Assembly: GCA_001899005.1 (NCBI GenBank)
Contig: MKUW01000007.1
Coordinates: 124,001-188,000, forward strand
DNA from: Chloroflexi bacterium 44-23
Lineage (GTDB): Bacteria; Chloroflexota; Anaerolineae; Anaerolineales; Anaerolineaceae
DNA length: 64,000 bases
Reading direction: 5' to 3'
Shown: positions 8,236 through 16,998 of the stretch, one piece after another
Position numbering within the stretch: position 1 is the stretch's first letter
Layout of the letters: each line of letters opens with the position of its first letter
Position numbers and translations under genes: made by a program
The notes under the pieces: generated by a model
Database searches by the model: none
Told to the model about the DNA's origin: nothing
Seen by the model: the letters and a program-made list of their open reading frames with translations, nothing else

Positions 8236-9045
8236 ATGGCTATCTTTGAACCAACTAAATCAAATCAATCAACCTTTTCTGAACGATTTATTGAAAAATT
8301 ACGCGGTCAAAATCTATCTTTAGAGGAATATTCCATCGATGACTTATTGCAGCGTTCGGTGTTCTTGCCTGAAAAGATGGCTTTGTTAGGCTTGGATGCC
8401 GATAAATTACCAGTAACTTTTGATCTTAGAAATGAACAATTAGGTTCTTTACTGATTTTGAATGATCACCTGCCAACCATCCGTCATTTAATGTATTCTA
8501 TGATTCGCTCCTTGCAACAAATGAACTCAGCATTTGAATTCCAATACATTGTTATCTCGGATCTTCCAGAAAAATGGATGTCTAAAATCCACGAGTATGA
8601 CTGCAACTATGATTTCTGTGCAGGAGTAGTGGGAGGTGATGAGGAGAGTGCTGAGGATTGGATTATCTATCTTGCCCAAAAAGTGGAACAGCGCCATCAA
8701 AAAAACCTGGAGCGTGCCACAATTATTTTATTTGTCGATGATTTAGCCATGGTTGAGCGTATGGATACTCAAACCAGGAAAAATTTTGAGTGGCTTGTAA
8801 AATATGGAGCAAGCGTAAATATCTGGGTTTTTGCAGGTTTGGACTTCTTAAAAATTAATCAGCCAATGCTTTTTATTGAAACGTTCAAATCGCGGATTTT
8901 TGGTCAAATGGACCCTGTGTTCTCACCATTTCTTTCCGGGTTTGTTTCTGAATCACAAATAAGTGCATTGCAAATCCGTAATAAATTCCTGGCAAAAATT
9001 GGTGTCAATTGGATCCCATTTTGGGCACCAATATTGCAAGGTTAA
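8236..9045 (+). CDS. FtsK/HerA-like ATPase fold protein lacking a Walker A lysine (uncharacterised)
   Basis: A 269-residue protein I cannot name. The layout LPVTFDLRNEQLGSLLILND, a strand leading into LPTIRHLMYSMIRSLQ, resembles the start of an FtsK/SpoIIIE or HerA motor domain, but where GxxGxGKS/T should be there is NDHLPTIRH with no GK. A later hydrophobic strand ending in two Asp (IILFVDDLAMV) fits a Walker B, and VNIWVFAGLDFL fits the following sensor strand. I infer a degenerate P-loop fold that probably binds but does not hydrolyse nucleotide, or binds a partner. GGAGG lies 7 nt upstream. It is followed after 22 nt by a 75-residue gene, and is driven by a promoter with two LexA-like boxes. 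Confidence 0.6.
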   Translation: MAIFEPTKSNQSTFSERFIEKLRGQNLSLEEYSIDDLLQRSVFLPEKMALLGLDADKLPVTFDLRNEQLGSLLILNDHLPTIRHLMYSMIRSLQQMNSAFEFQYIVISDLPEKWMSKIHEYDCNYDFCAGVVGGDEESAEDWIIYLAQKVEQRHQKNLERATIILFVDDLAMVERMDTQTRKNFEWLVKYGASVNIWVFAGLDFLKINQPMLFIETFKSRIFGQMDPVFSPFLSGFVSESQISALQIRNKFLAKIGVNWIPFWAPILQG

Positions 9046-9067
9046 AGTATCTATTTTGGAGGAATGC

Positions 9068-9295
9068 ATGAAAACAGGAATGCTTTGGTTCGACAATGAT
9101 CCACGACGAAATCTACGCGAGAAGATTCATGAAGCTGCTATCTACTACCAACAAAAGTATGGTAACCAACCGACAGTTTGTTTTGTGCACCCAAGATTAA
9201 AAGACATTACGTTTGAAACCGATATCAACCTTGAAATTAAGTTTAATCAGGCAATTTCTCCTGATCATATTTGGATAGGCACTCAGGCTTTTTGA
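9068..9295 (+). CDS. Small conserved-looking protein of unknown function (75 residues)
   Basis: The start is set by TTGGAGG, 6 nt before the ATG at 9068. A longer reading to 8963 would run inside the preceding gene and has no Shine-Dalgarno. The product has no signal peptide or membrane helix. It contains MLWFDNDP near the start, a basic helix (RRNLREKIHEAAIYYQQKYG) and a PTVCFVHPRL strand, ending in HIWIG. It sits 22 nt after the FtsK-like gene and is presumably co-expressed. Its stop at 9295 abuts the stop of the convergent metallophosphoesterase. No function can be assigned. Confidence 0.65.
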   Translation: MKTGMLWFDNDPRRNLREKIHEAAIYYQQKYGNQPTVCFVHPRLKDITFETDINLEIKFNQAISPDHIWIGTQAF

Positions 9296-9967
9296 TTATC
9301 TGAGGAATGGATTTCTTTGTAAACCTTCAATTACTGGGTGCATATCAAAATTGATTTCACGGTAGCCATAACAGTTAAGAATTGTTGTTTTTAAAAATTT
9401 GGTTTTTGTAACAGCGTCATTACGATAAATGTGAATATGACCATGTAAATGATAGATTGGCTGAAAGACTTTGATTAGCCAGCGAAAGGCTTTAATACCT
9501 TGGTGCGCCAAATCGGGTTGATCGTGTATTTGCCAGGGCGGTGCATGCGATACAAAAATATCCAGATAACGGCCATACCAAATCTTATTAAAAAAAAATG
9601 CCGGTAACAATTGAAAAACCCGTTGCCACATTTCTCCCTGGGTATACTGAAACGCCCCCAGGTTGTAACGCAGACTTCCCTGGATACCAGCCAGAATAAC
9701 GCCTGTATCATCCACGACACAGCGCTTGTGAAGGTTTATTGCACCCCATGGACTTGTGCGCTCTCCACCGGTTGTATACTCAGTCTTGCTGACATGATTT
9801 CCATTCACATAATAGAGCGGGATATTGAGAGTGGATATCATATATTCCAAATAATAAAAAGGCAAATCACCGCAACCGATGATCATATCCACGTCTTTAA
9901 AACGATCACTTATTTGCGGCTGATAAAGGAATCCTAATTCAACATCACTTACAGCAAGTATCTTCAT
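9296..9967 (-). CDS. Calcineurin-like metallophosphoesterase
   Basis: A 223-residue cytoplasmic phosphoesterase of the calcineurin-like superfamily. Metal-binding motifs are in order: an N-terminal SDVE where SDxH is usual, GCGD, YVNGNH, FVSHAPPW and HGHIH. The replacement of the first His by Glu is a deviation but could still ligate metal. Substrate is unknown. It is the last of a minus-strand group (M16-M16-acpS-this), 57 nt after acpS, and converges tail-to-tail with the 75-residue gene without overlap. Confidence 0.8.
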   Translation of the reverse strand: MKILAVSDVELGFLYQPQISDRFKDVDMIIGCGDLPFYYLEYMISTLNIPLYYVNGNHVSKTEYTTGGERTSPWGAINLHKRCVVDDTGVILAGIQGSLRYNLGAFQYTQGEMWQRVFQLLPAFFFNKIWYGRYLDIFVSHAPPWQIHDQPDLAHQGIKAFRWLIKVFQPIYHLHGHIHIYRNDAVTKTKFLKTTILNCYGYREINFDMHPVIEGLQRNPFLR

Positions 9968-10024
9968 CTCTTATCTAATTGTACCTGACAACAATATGAG
10001 GTTTTTTGCAAATAAAATTGACTC

Positions 10025-10396
10025 TTAGATACCGATGGCAACAACGAATGCAATCGCTATTTCTTTTCCATGACTGATACTCAGTGCCCAACCCGTGATG
10101 CCTTTTGCCTGCGCAATTTCCTGTGCCCGACCATGAAGGTGTAAGAGCGGTTGACCGGATTCTCCCCTTAATATTTCGATTTCCTGCCAACGAATTTTAC
10201 CTATGCCGGTTCCGAGTGCTTTCGAAACCGCTTCTTTGGCTGCGAACCGGCCAGCCAAACAGCGGACATTTCCTTCGCAGATTTCGATTTCGAAGGATGT
10301 GTAGACTCTGTTTGTGAAACGAGTCAAGATTCTTGGATTAAGGTCTTCAAACCGTTTGATTTCAACGAGGTCAACCCCATTGTAAAGAATCGTCAT
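10025..10396 (-). CDS. acpS: Holo-[acyl-carrier-protein] synthase
   Basis: Transfers 4'-phosphopantetheine from CoA to the serine of apo-ACP. The 123-residue protein has the two family motifs: NGVDLVEIKRFE near the N-terminus with the Mg-binding Asp, and GRFAAKEAVSKALGTGIG in the middle. It ends with the LSISHGKEIAIAFVV strand. GGTGAGG precedes the ATG. It starts 12 nt after the M16 gene upstream and is followed by the metallophosphoesterase. Confidence 0.95.
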   Translation of the reverse strand: MTILYNGVDLVEIKRFEDLNPRILTRFTNRVYTSFEIEICEGNVRCLAGRFAAKEAVSKALGTGIGKIRWQEIEILRGESGQPLLHLHGRAQEIAQAKGITGWALSISHGKEIAIAFVVAIGI

Positions 10397-10408
10397 AAAA
10401 TTTAAACC

Positions 10409-11710
10409 TCACCCATTATAGTTAGCTGGAGTTGGGCCACACCCCACAACAATTAATTTATCGAGATTAAGATATTTCTGTGCTGTCATCAGAATATCTT
10501 CTGCGCTGATCGAATCAACCAGCTTTGGGAAAAGATGCAAATAATTAAGACCTAATCCGAAGCGTTCCATGCGAACAATAGCACCTGCAACTGCACTATT
10601 TGATTCAACTGAGAGAGGGATTGAGCCGATATAGCTGAATTTGGCATCAAGCAATTCATCCTCGCTCACCGGTTCCGTAATAAAACGAATCAATTCGTCT
10701 TTAATGATGGAGACTGCTGCGTCGAAATTAGCCGGGTTTACTCCGGCAGCAATTTCCCAGGATCCCCCGTGTGCCATGGCGTTCAAGCTTGTTGAAGCGT
10801 AATAAGCCAACCCAGATTTTTCACGGACAACTTCGCCAATTCGACCCATCATTCCGAATTGACCAAGAATATTATTGCCAAGTGAGGCAGCCAGGAAATC
10901 AGGAGAAGTTCTGGCCGGACCATGACAGCCCATAATGATATCGACCTGGAATTTTTCAGCCAGCGGAATAAAAACTGTTAGAGATTTTTTAATTTCTGGA
11001 ATTTCTGGGATTTCAGGGGTTGCCTGCCAGTTGGGGTTTTCCCAATACCCTAATTTTTCCATGATTAAATCAATGGCAGCGTTTGATTCAATGGCACCAA
11101 CAATGACAATGACCATGCCTTGTGGCCCATAAAACTTTTGATGAAAATCATTTAAATCCCTTGGCATTATTCGTTGAACAGTATCAATATATCCATCCTC
11201 AGGAGTTCCATAGGGGTGATTGGGAAAAAGATTTTTATCAAAACATAGAGAAGCCATTTCAACGGTATCTTGCTCACGCAATTGCAAACCAGTCAAGATC
11301 TGCATTTTTAACCTGTGGATCTGATCAGGAGGAAATGTGGGTTGAAGGAGGCAGGCAGCCAGGGTATCAATGATTAAAGGAAAGTCCTCAACCAGTGCTT
11401 TGCCCCCAAAACTGGTTGATTGCACACTGGCACCGAACCCAAAACTCGCTCCGCATGATTCCAGATTGTGATAAAGTTGGCGGCTGCTTTGTCTTTTTGT
11501 TCCGCGCATTAATGCGTATGAAGTAAAGAGAGCCAGCCCCAATTTTTCCGAGGGATCAAGAATCGATCCCCCCTGCAGGTAACCGCTGATGATGACCGTG
11601 GGGCTCAAATAATCTGTTTTGCACAAAATTTTTATCCCATTGGGTAGTTTGGCCTGGACGATATTCTCTTCACCGGGCATATGATCCCAATTAATTTGGT
11701 TTGTGTTCAT
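10409..11710 (-). CDS. M16 family peptidase-like protein, non-catalytic partner
   Basis: A 433-residue M16 (insulinase/mitochondrial processing peptidase) protein. At the place of the zinc motif HxxEH it reads LGLALFTSYALMRGTKRQ, so the catalytic His and Glu are missing. The C-terminal M16 half is retained (GEVVREKSGLAYYAS, EISEDELLDAK-like segment). Its start follows the stop of the catalytic M16 gene by two bases. This mirrors two-gene bacterial M16B systems and the alpha/beta subunits of the mitochondrial peptidase, in which one chain is catalytic and the other shapes the chamber. Heterodimer formation is inferred. Confidence 0.85.
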   Translation of the reverse strand: MNTNQINWDHMPGEENIVQAKLPNGIKILCKTDYLSPTVIISGYLQGGSILDPSEKLGLALFTSYALMRGTKRQSSRQLYHNLESCGASFGFGASVQSTSFGGKALVEDFPLIIDTLAACLLQPTFPPDQIHRLKMQILTGLQLREQDTVEMASLCFDKNLFPNHPYGTPEDGYIDTVQRIMPRDLNDFHQKFYGPQGMVIVIVGAIESNAAIDLIMEKLGYWENPNWQATPEIPEIPEIKKSLTVFIPLAEKFQVDIIMGCHGPARTSPDFLAASLGNNILGQFGMMGRIGEVVREKSGLAYYASTSLNAMAHGGSWEIAAGVNPANFDAAVSIIKDELIRFITEPVSEDELLDAKFSYIGSIPLSVESNSAVAGAIVRMERFGLGLNYLHLFPKLVDSISAEDILMTAQKYLNLDKLIVVGCGPTPANYNG

Positions 11711-11712
11711 CG

Positions 11713-13002
11713 TTAACCCTCTTTCGCTGTTTCTGGTTGGTAAAAACCGACCACACGATTTTCGGGATGCAAATATTTTTGGGCCACTTCCAATACATGG
11801 CGTGGGTGGACATCGCGCAAGCGATCAAGATAATTGTTAAACCAACTATAATTCGCAAACATTTCGGAATACCCGATCCAAAAAGCCTGATTTGTTACAC
11901 TTTCTAAACCATACGCAAACAATGCGGCAGCTTGTTTAATGGCCCGGTCAATGGTTTTGCCTTTTACTTTTGTTGTTAAAAGGTGTTCAATTTCTTCATC
12001 CATTTTTTTCAAAACAATTTCAGGTGCTTGTAAGGGTTGCAGCGTGATTGAAAGGTCATAAACATAAGGATCGATTGTGGCCTGCAATCCACCTGAAACC
12101 GCAACCGCATATTCTTTTTCGACCAGCCGCCGGTAGAGACGGCTGGTACGGTTTGAAATTCCCCCACCACCAAACATGTTTAAGCTGGAGGGTCCAGAAA
12201 GGAGGCTGTCCAGAATTGTATAAGCAAAGAAATCCGGATCGGCAGCAGCTGGTGACCGGTAGGCAACCTGGATGAATGACATATCACCAGGTCCGTACAT
12301 TAAGATTTCTTTGCTAGATTCAATCTTCATCTCGGGTTTGATGGTAGGTCGTGAAATCACTGCCAACGGATAGGATTGGTATAGCTGTTTAATTTTTTCT
12401 AATATTATTTGGGATTCAAAATCGCCGGCGATTGCGATTAAAGCGTTTGCTGGCTGATAGTAATTTTGATAATGGCGGTCTAGATCATTCAATTGGATAT
12501 GGTGCAAATCCTCATCAGTACCGATAATATCATTCTGATAAGGATGCAATGAAAAAGCGGCTTTAACAACCGCTGTATTGAGACGTGCAAAAGGATCGTT
12601 GTCTTTTCCTTCTTTTTCAGAAAGGATCACAGATCTTTCAAATTCAAACTCGTTACTTTCATAAATGCTATTGCGCATCCGATCTGCTTCGATTGATAGA
12701 GCAATTTCGAGTTGGTTGGCTGGTAATGTTTCGTAAAAAGTGGTCCAATCCAGGTGTGTGAATGCGTTCCATGCGCCACCAACACGGGCAATGGAACGCT
12801 CCATTAATGAGCCAGGCCATTTTGGAGTACCTTTAAATTGCATGTGTTCCACCCAATGCGAAAGACCTCTTTGACCTGAAACCTCATCACGACTGCCGAC
12901 TCGATACCAAACCCAATGGCTTACGATTGGTGCGGCATGGATTTCTCGTAAAAATATTCTTAATCCATTGTCTAATTTTTCGCTAATAAAGTCTTGATTC
13001 AT
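11713..13002 (-). CDS. Zinc-dependent M16 family peptidase, catalytic subunit
   Basis: A 429-residue M16B metallopeptidase. GLSHWVEHMQFKGT gives the inverted zinc motif HxxEH, and the distal Glu lies in the ILSEKEGKDNDPF segment. The SRLYRRLVEKEYAVAVSGG segment is the usual C-terminal R/Y region. No signal peptide is visible, so it is probably cytoplasmic. GAGG precedes the ATG. It is first in the M16-M16-acpS-phosphoesterase group, and copy 2 of the palindromic repeat lies 48 bp upstream. Confidence 0.92.
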   Translation of the reverse strand: MNQDFISEKLDNGLRIFLREIHAAPIVSHWVWYRVGSRDEVSGQRGLSHWVEHMQFKGTPKWPGSLMERSIARVGGAWNAFTHLDWTTFYETLPANQLEIALSIEADRMRNSIYESNEFEFERSVILSEKEGKDNDPFARLNTAVVKAAFSLHPYQNDIIGTDEDLHHIQLNDLDRHYQNYYQPANALIAIAGDFESQIILEKIKQLYQSYPLAVISRPTIKPEMKIESSKEILMYGPGDMSFIQVAYRSPAAADPDFFAYTILDSLLSGPSSLNMFGGGGISNRTSRLYRRLVEKEYAVAVSGGLQATIDPYVYDLSITLQPLQAPEIVLKKMDEEIEHLLTTKVKGKTIDRAIKQAAALFAYGLESVTNQAFWIGYSEMFANYSWFNNYLDRLRDVHPRHVLEVAQKYLHPENRVVGFYQPETAKEG

Positions 13003-13049
13003 CCAGCCTCATTTAAAAAGTTCGATTGAGAATTGAAAAGATTGTATCA

Positions 13050-13132
13050 TTTCAAAAATTAGGGGCAGAGTGTTTTTAGGCGGGCGATCGCCCGCCTAAA
13101 AACACTCCCTAACCCCGTTTTATTGAAAAGAT
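13050..13132 (+). repeat. Palindromic intergenic repeat, family 1, copy 2 (perfect core)
   Basis: The core at 13068-13107 is a perfect 20+20 bp palindrome with arm GAGTGTTTTTAGGCGGGCGA and no loop. It is flanked by TTTCAAAAATTAGGGGCA on the left and CCTAACCCCGTTTTATTGAA on the right; the flanks are shared with the other copies. It lies between the divergent M16 peptidase and the ferredoxin reductase. See finding. Confidence 0.92.
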
Positions 13133-13370
13133 ACAAAAGATTTATTTATTAAGAATTCTTCAATTGTGAATATAGCATAAATTATTTAAATCACTAAAAA
13201 ACCCTTATAAGCTGGTTGTGCAAAATGACCCGCGGATGAATGGCGATGATTTTCCGGCGATTATTCTGATTTTACAATCTCATTTACCCATCAGTCGTCG
13301 GCGGTTTTAATAAAAGTATCAAAATAGAAAGAAATCAGAGTAGTTATTAAAAACTAATCACCTTCTAACA

Positions 13371-13398
13371 TTGTGCCAAAAAATTAATTGGATATAAT
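13371..13398 (+). promoter_or_regulatory. Promoter for the FprA-like reductase
   Basis: TTGTGC (13371-13376), 16-bp spacer, TATAAT (13393-13398). The predicted start is about 35 nt before the gene. Confidence 0.55.
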
Positions 13399-13439
13399 TA
13401 TTAATAATTGCTTAAATTAGCTCATCAAAGGGAACAAAA

Positions 13440-14789
13440 ATGGTAGAAGCAAAATCCTATCGTGTAGCCATAATAGGGGCTGGTTCTGCTGGCCTGTTTG
13501 CTGCTCGTGAGTTGGCGAAAAATGGAATATATGTCGCTGTTTTTAATCGGGATATCAAACCTGGTGGGTTGGCTGAATATGGTATCTATCCCGATAAAGT
13601 AAAAATGAAGGAAGGCTTAAGAAAACAATTCGCCAGCTGTATGGATTCAGCGAATATTAAATATTTCGGCAATGTCAAGGTTGGATTGCATGGGGATATT
13701 ACTCTTAATGATATTCGCTCCTTTGGGTTTGACGCAATTTTAGTTGCTTCGGGTGCGCAGGGTACCAAGTGGCTGGGTGTGCCGGGTGAGGATCTTAAAG
13801 GCGTTTACCATGCTAAGGATATTGTTTATCACTATAATTTATTGCCGCCCTATAGTACCAAAGAATATGAAATTGGTAAAAATGTGATTATTGTAGGCAT
13901 GGGTAATGTCATGATGGATATTGCCCGATACCTTATTCGCGATCAAAAGGTTGAAAAAGTGACATCTATCGCCAGACGTGGACCGGCAGAAACGAAATTT
14001 TCACGCAAAGAGATGGAATATGTCGGCAGCAATTTTGATTTGGATGATTATAAAAATGAATTATTCAAAGCTACGCCAATTATGCGCTCAATTTATCAGG
14101 ATCCCGATCTTTCTCTAAAATTTATTCTTAATTCATTGGAGACCTGTATCGAACCAAATTCATCGACCATTTTTTGTCTGAAATTCCTCAGTTCGATCAA
14201 TTCGATTTTGGGCGATAAAAACGATCATGTTAATGCTGTAATTGTGGAAGAAAATACCTTGATTGAAAAAAATGGCACGATTAAAGCTCAAAGTACGGGC
14301 AAAATGTCCAGGATGGACTGTGATACAGTCATTTTTGCCATTGGCGATGGGGTTGATCCTGAATTCGGATTGCCTATGGATAACTATGAATACTACAAAA
14401 ACCCGAAACCTCGCTTTCCGATAGAAGGTATTTCTTACGAAGCTTTTGATCCAAACTTGATGCAGGATATCGAGGATGTCTTTTTTGCGGGATGGGCGCG
14501 AAAAGCAAGCGATGGATTGGTGGGGATAGCTCGCAAAGATGGTATTAATGCAGCTCAGGCAGTCTTACAATACCTGGAAACAATTTCTCCTAAAAATTTG
14601 GGTGATCCAACCGCGTTTGAACGAGAATTTTTAAATGATCACCCTCAAACTGTAAGAAAAAAAGAATTAAGAATTTTGAATGAAGAAGAGAAAAGACAGG
14701 CGAAATTACAAAATATTGAGGATTTTAAATTCTCGAGCAACGAAGAAATGCTGAAAATTATTCAGGAAAACAAGGTTTCACAATACTGA
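13440..14789 (+). CDS. Ferredoxin-NADP(+) reductase, adrenodoxin-reductase/FprA type
   Basis: A 449-residue flavoprotein of the pyridine nucleotide-disulfide oxidoreductase superfamily. The N-terminal FAD fold is VAIIGAGSAGLFAARELA, followed by KPGGLAEYGIYPDKVKMK. The NADP-binding fold is VIIVGMGNVMMDIARYL with SIARRGPAETKFS, typical of adrenodoxin reductase/FprA and glutamate synthase small subunits. The late motif DVFFAGWARKASDGLVGIARKD is also typical. No Fe-S cysteines are visible. It would move electrons between NADPH and ferredoxin. AAAGGGA precedes the ATG. It stands upstream of the 2-oxoacid dehydrogenase genes with a 225-bp gap. Confidence 0.85.
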   Translation: MVEAKSYRVAIIGAGSAGLFAARELAKNGIYVAVFNRDIKPGGLAEYGIYPDKVKMKEGLRKQFASCMDSANIKYFGNVKVGLHGDITLNDIRSFGFDAILVASGAQGTKWLGVPGEDLKGVYHAKDIVYHYNLLPPYSTKEYEIGKNVIIVGMGNVMMDIARYLIRDQKVEKVTSIARRGPAETKFSRKEMEYVGSNFDLDDYKNELFKATPIMRSIYQDPDLSLKFILNSLETCIEPNSSTIFCLKFLSSINSILGDKNDHVNAVIVEENTLIEKNGTIKAQSTGKMSRMDCDTVIFAIGDGVDPEFGLPMDNYEYYKNPKPRFPIEGISYEAFDPNLMQDIEDVFFAGWARKASDGLVGIARKDGINAAQAVLQYLETISPKNLGDPTAFEREFLNDHPQTVRKKELRILNEEEKRQAKLQNIEDFKFSSNEEMLKIIQENKVSQY

Positions 14790-14950
14790 ACCAATTTAAT
14801 TTCTATTAATTAATAACTGTATTTACTTCTGTTTTTTGTCAGGAGACAGGATCAATGTAAAAGGATGGATTTGATTAAGGTATATCCATTTGCTACACTT
14901 GATTCAAGCGCAAATAAATAGCATTTCAAATTAAAGTTTATCGCTTTTGT

Positions 14951-14979
14951 TTGCGACAATGACAGATACTTTTTAAGAC
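14951..14979 (+). promoter_or_regulatory. Possible promoter for the 2-oxoacid dehydrogenase operon
   Basis: TTGCGA (14951-14956), 17-bp spacer, TAAGAC (14974-14979), followed by AGGAGG and the E1 alpha start at 15015. The -10 is weak. Confidence 0.35.
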
Positions 14980-15014
14980 TATTCTTAAGAAGTTATATGA
15001 AAACAGGAGGAAAA

Positions 15015-15998
15015 ATGGATTTGTCCAGTGAGGTTATGCGGGAAATGTACTGGATGATGTTATTGGCACGCCGTCTCGATGAACGCGCATGGGTGCTGCA
15101 TCGACAAGGAAAAATTGCATTTCATATTTCCGGAATTGGTCAGGAGGCGGCCCAAGTAGGAGCTGCTTTTGCCTTACGTAAAGGCGAAGATTGGGTTACT
15201 CCATATTATCGTGACCTGGCTTTGATGATATCACTAGGATTGACGCCCAAAGAATACGTTCTCAGTTTGATGGGCAAGGCTGGTGATCCTTCTTCAGGCG
15301 CACGGCAAACTCCAAGCCATTTTAGTCTGCGTCGGGTTAATGCAGTCAGTCAATCCGCGCCGGTGGCCACTCAATGCGTTCATGCATCTGGGATTGGCCT
15401 GGCTATAAAAATGAAAAAAACAAATCAGGTTGTTTTAACGACACTTGGAGAAGGGTCAACCTCACAGGGAGAATGGTACGAGGCAGTTAATTGGGCAGCA
15501 ATTCATCAGTTACCGGTTGTGTTTCTCGTTCAGAATAATCAATATGCCATCTCAGTTCCTCCGGAAATGCAAATGGCAGTAAAAAGCGTTGCAGACAAAG
15601 CTTGTGGTTTGGGTTTACCAGGAATTTCCATAGATGGAACCGACGTCTTCGGCGTCTACAAATCATTTTTAGAAGCATTTGAGACTGCTCGTTCTGGAAA
15701 CGGGCCTACCTTAATTGAAGCGAAAATGTATCGCCTTACACCACATTCCTCGGATGATGATGATCGCACCTATCGTTCACGTGAGGAGGTGGAAGAGCAT
15801 AAGAAAAAGGACCCACTCTTACTGGCCAGGCAGGTCTTATTGGAAAAATCAGTTGCAACCGAGGCAGAATTGGATACTCTTGATAAAAAAGCCAAAGAAA
15901 TGATTACTGAGGCAGTAAATTTCGGCGAACAAGCACCTTACCCTAAAGCTGAAGAGGGTATGCACCCGGTTTATTTTGAGGAGGTTCAGCATGGCTGA
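15015..15998 (+). CDS. 2-oxoacid dehydrogenase E1 component, alpha subunit
   Basis: Thiamine-diphosphate subunit that decarboxylates pyruvate or a branched-chain 2-oxoacid. The ThDP motif GEGSTSQGEWYEAVNWAA and the phosphorylation-loop-like TPHSSDDDDRTYRS are visible. I take the ATG at 15015 because AGGAGG lies 5 nt upstream; the ATG at 14997 would put that Shine-Dalgarno inside the gene. Length is 327 residues. The pattern SQSAPVATQCVHASGIGLA and the acidic DDDD loop lean towards the branched-chain/PDH E1 alpha group, and sequence alone does not settle the substrate. It overlaps E1 beta by 8 nt and leads the E1-E1-E2 operon. Confidence 0.92.
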   Translation: MDLSSEVMREMYWMMLLARRLDERAWVLHRQGKIAFHISGIGQEAAQVGAAFALRKGEDWVTPYYRDLALMISLGLTPKEYVLSLMGKAGDPSSGARQTPSHFSLRRVNAVSQSAPVATQCVHASGIGLAIKMKKTNQVVLTTLGEGSTSQGEWYEAVNWAAIHQLPVVFLVQNNQYAISVPPEMQMAVKSVADKACGLGLPGISIDGTDVFGVYKSFLEAFETARSGNGPTLIEAKMYRLTPHSSDDDDRTYRSREEVEEHKKKDPLLLARQVLLEKSVATEAELDTLDKKAKEMITEAVNFGEQAPYPKAEEGMHPVYFEEVQHG

Positions 15999-16974
15999 AA
16001 AAGCATTAGTTGAAGCGATCCGTGATGCCATGGATGATGAAATGGGCCGAGATGAAGATGTCTTCATTGTTGGTGAGGATGTCGGTCAACGAGGTGGTGT
16101 TTTTCGTGCCACTGAGGGTTTGTTTGAAAAATATGGTGGAATGCGTGTAGTAGATTCGCCTTTAGCGGAACTCTCGATTGTAGGTGTTGGAATCGGGGCA
16201 GCATTGTATGGGATGAAACCAATTTGTGAAATTCAGTTTGCTGATTTTATTTATCCGGCATTTAATCAAATTGTTAGCGAAGCCTCAAAAATGCTTTACC
16301 GGTCGGATGGAGCCTGGCCAGTACCAATGGTGATTCGGGCTCCATATGGCGGTGGAATCGGGGGAGGCCTTTACCATTCCCAAAGCATTGAAGGCTTTTT
16401 CACTCACGTGCCCGGACTAAAGGTGGTAGTTCCTTCGACACCATATGATGCCAAAGGGTTATTAATCTCAGCCATTCGTGATCCTAATCCGGTTATGTAC
16501 CTGGAACCTAAAAAAGGATATCGACTGATACGCGGTGAGGTTCCTGAAGGAGAATATATCGTTCCGATCGGTCCGGCAAACATTACTAAAAGTGGTGAAG
16601 ATTTGACCATTTTTGCCTATGGGATGATGCATTTTTATGCACTCAAGGCGGCGGAAAATTTGGAAAAAGAGGGCATTTCGGTCGAAGTGGTTGATTTGCG
16701 CACATTGGTACCTGTAGATAAAGATACAATACTGAAATCTGTTAAGAAAACGGGGAAAGCACTTGTTGTACACGAAGACAATTTAACCGGCGGGTATGGA
16801 GGCGAGATCGCTGCCATCATTGCTGAACATGCTTTCACTTATCTGGACGCCCCAGTGCGGAGATTGGCTGGCCCGGATGTACCGGCAGTCCCGTTCAGTC
16901 ATCCTATGCAAGAGTGGTTTATGGTTAATGAAGACAAAATAATGAATGCTGCTCGTGAGCTTGCAAATTATTAA
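15991..16974 (+). CDS. 2-oxoacid dehydrogenase E1 component, beta subunit
   Basis: Partner of E1 alpha, forming the alpha2beta2 decarboxylase. Recognisable by the N-terminal GEDVGQRGGVFRATEGL, AELSIVGVGIGAALYGM, the central RAPYGGGIGGGLYHSQS and VVHEDNLTGGYGGEIAA. The start at 15991 is set by GAGGAGG 6 nt upstream and overlaps the E1 alpha stop (ATGGCTGA). Length is 327 residues, normal. E2 follows after 24 nt with its own Shine-Dalgarno. Confidence 0.94.
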   Translation: MAEKALVEAIRDAMDDEMGRDEDVFIVGEDVGQRGGVFRATEGLFEKYGGMRVVDSPLAELSIVGVGIGAALYGMKPICEIQFADFIYPAFNQIVSEASKMLYRSDGAWPVPMVIRAPYGGGIGGGLYHSQSIEGFFTHVPGLKVVVPSTPYDAKGLLISAIRDPNPVMYLEPKKGYRLIRGEVPEGEYIVPIGPANITKSGEDLTIFAYGMMHFYALKAAENLEKEGISVEVVDLRTLVPVDKDTILKSVKKTGKALVVHEDNLTGGYGGEIAAIIAEHAFTYLDAPVRRLAGPDVPAVPFSHPMQEWFMVNEDKIMNAARELANY

Positions 16975-16998
16975 TAGTAATATTTCGGAGGGTAAATA

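Noticed and set aside
8963..9067. Longer N-terminus for the 75-residue protein
   Set aside because: It overlaps the upstream gene, lacks a Shine-Dalgarno and is not needed; TTGGAGG sits right before 9068.
13068..13107. Palindrome as an intrinsic terminator
   Set aside because: No T-run follows the hairpin and all three copies sit upstream of divergent genes.
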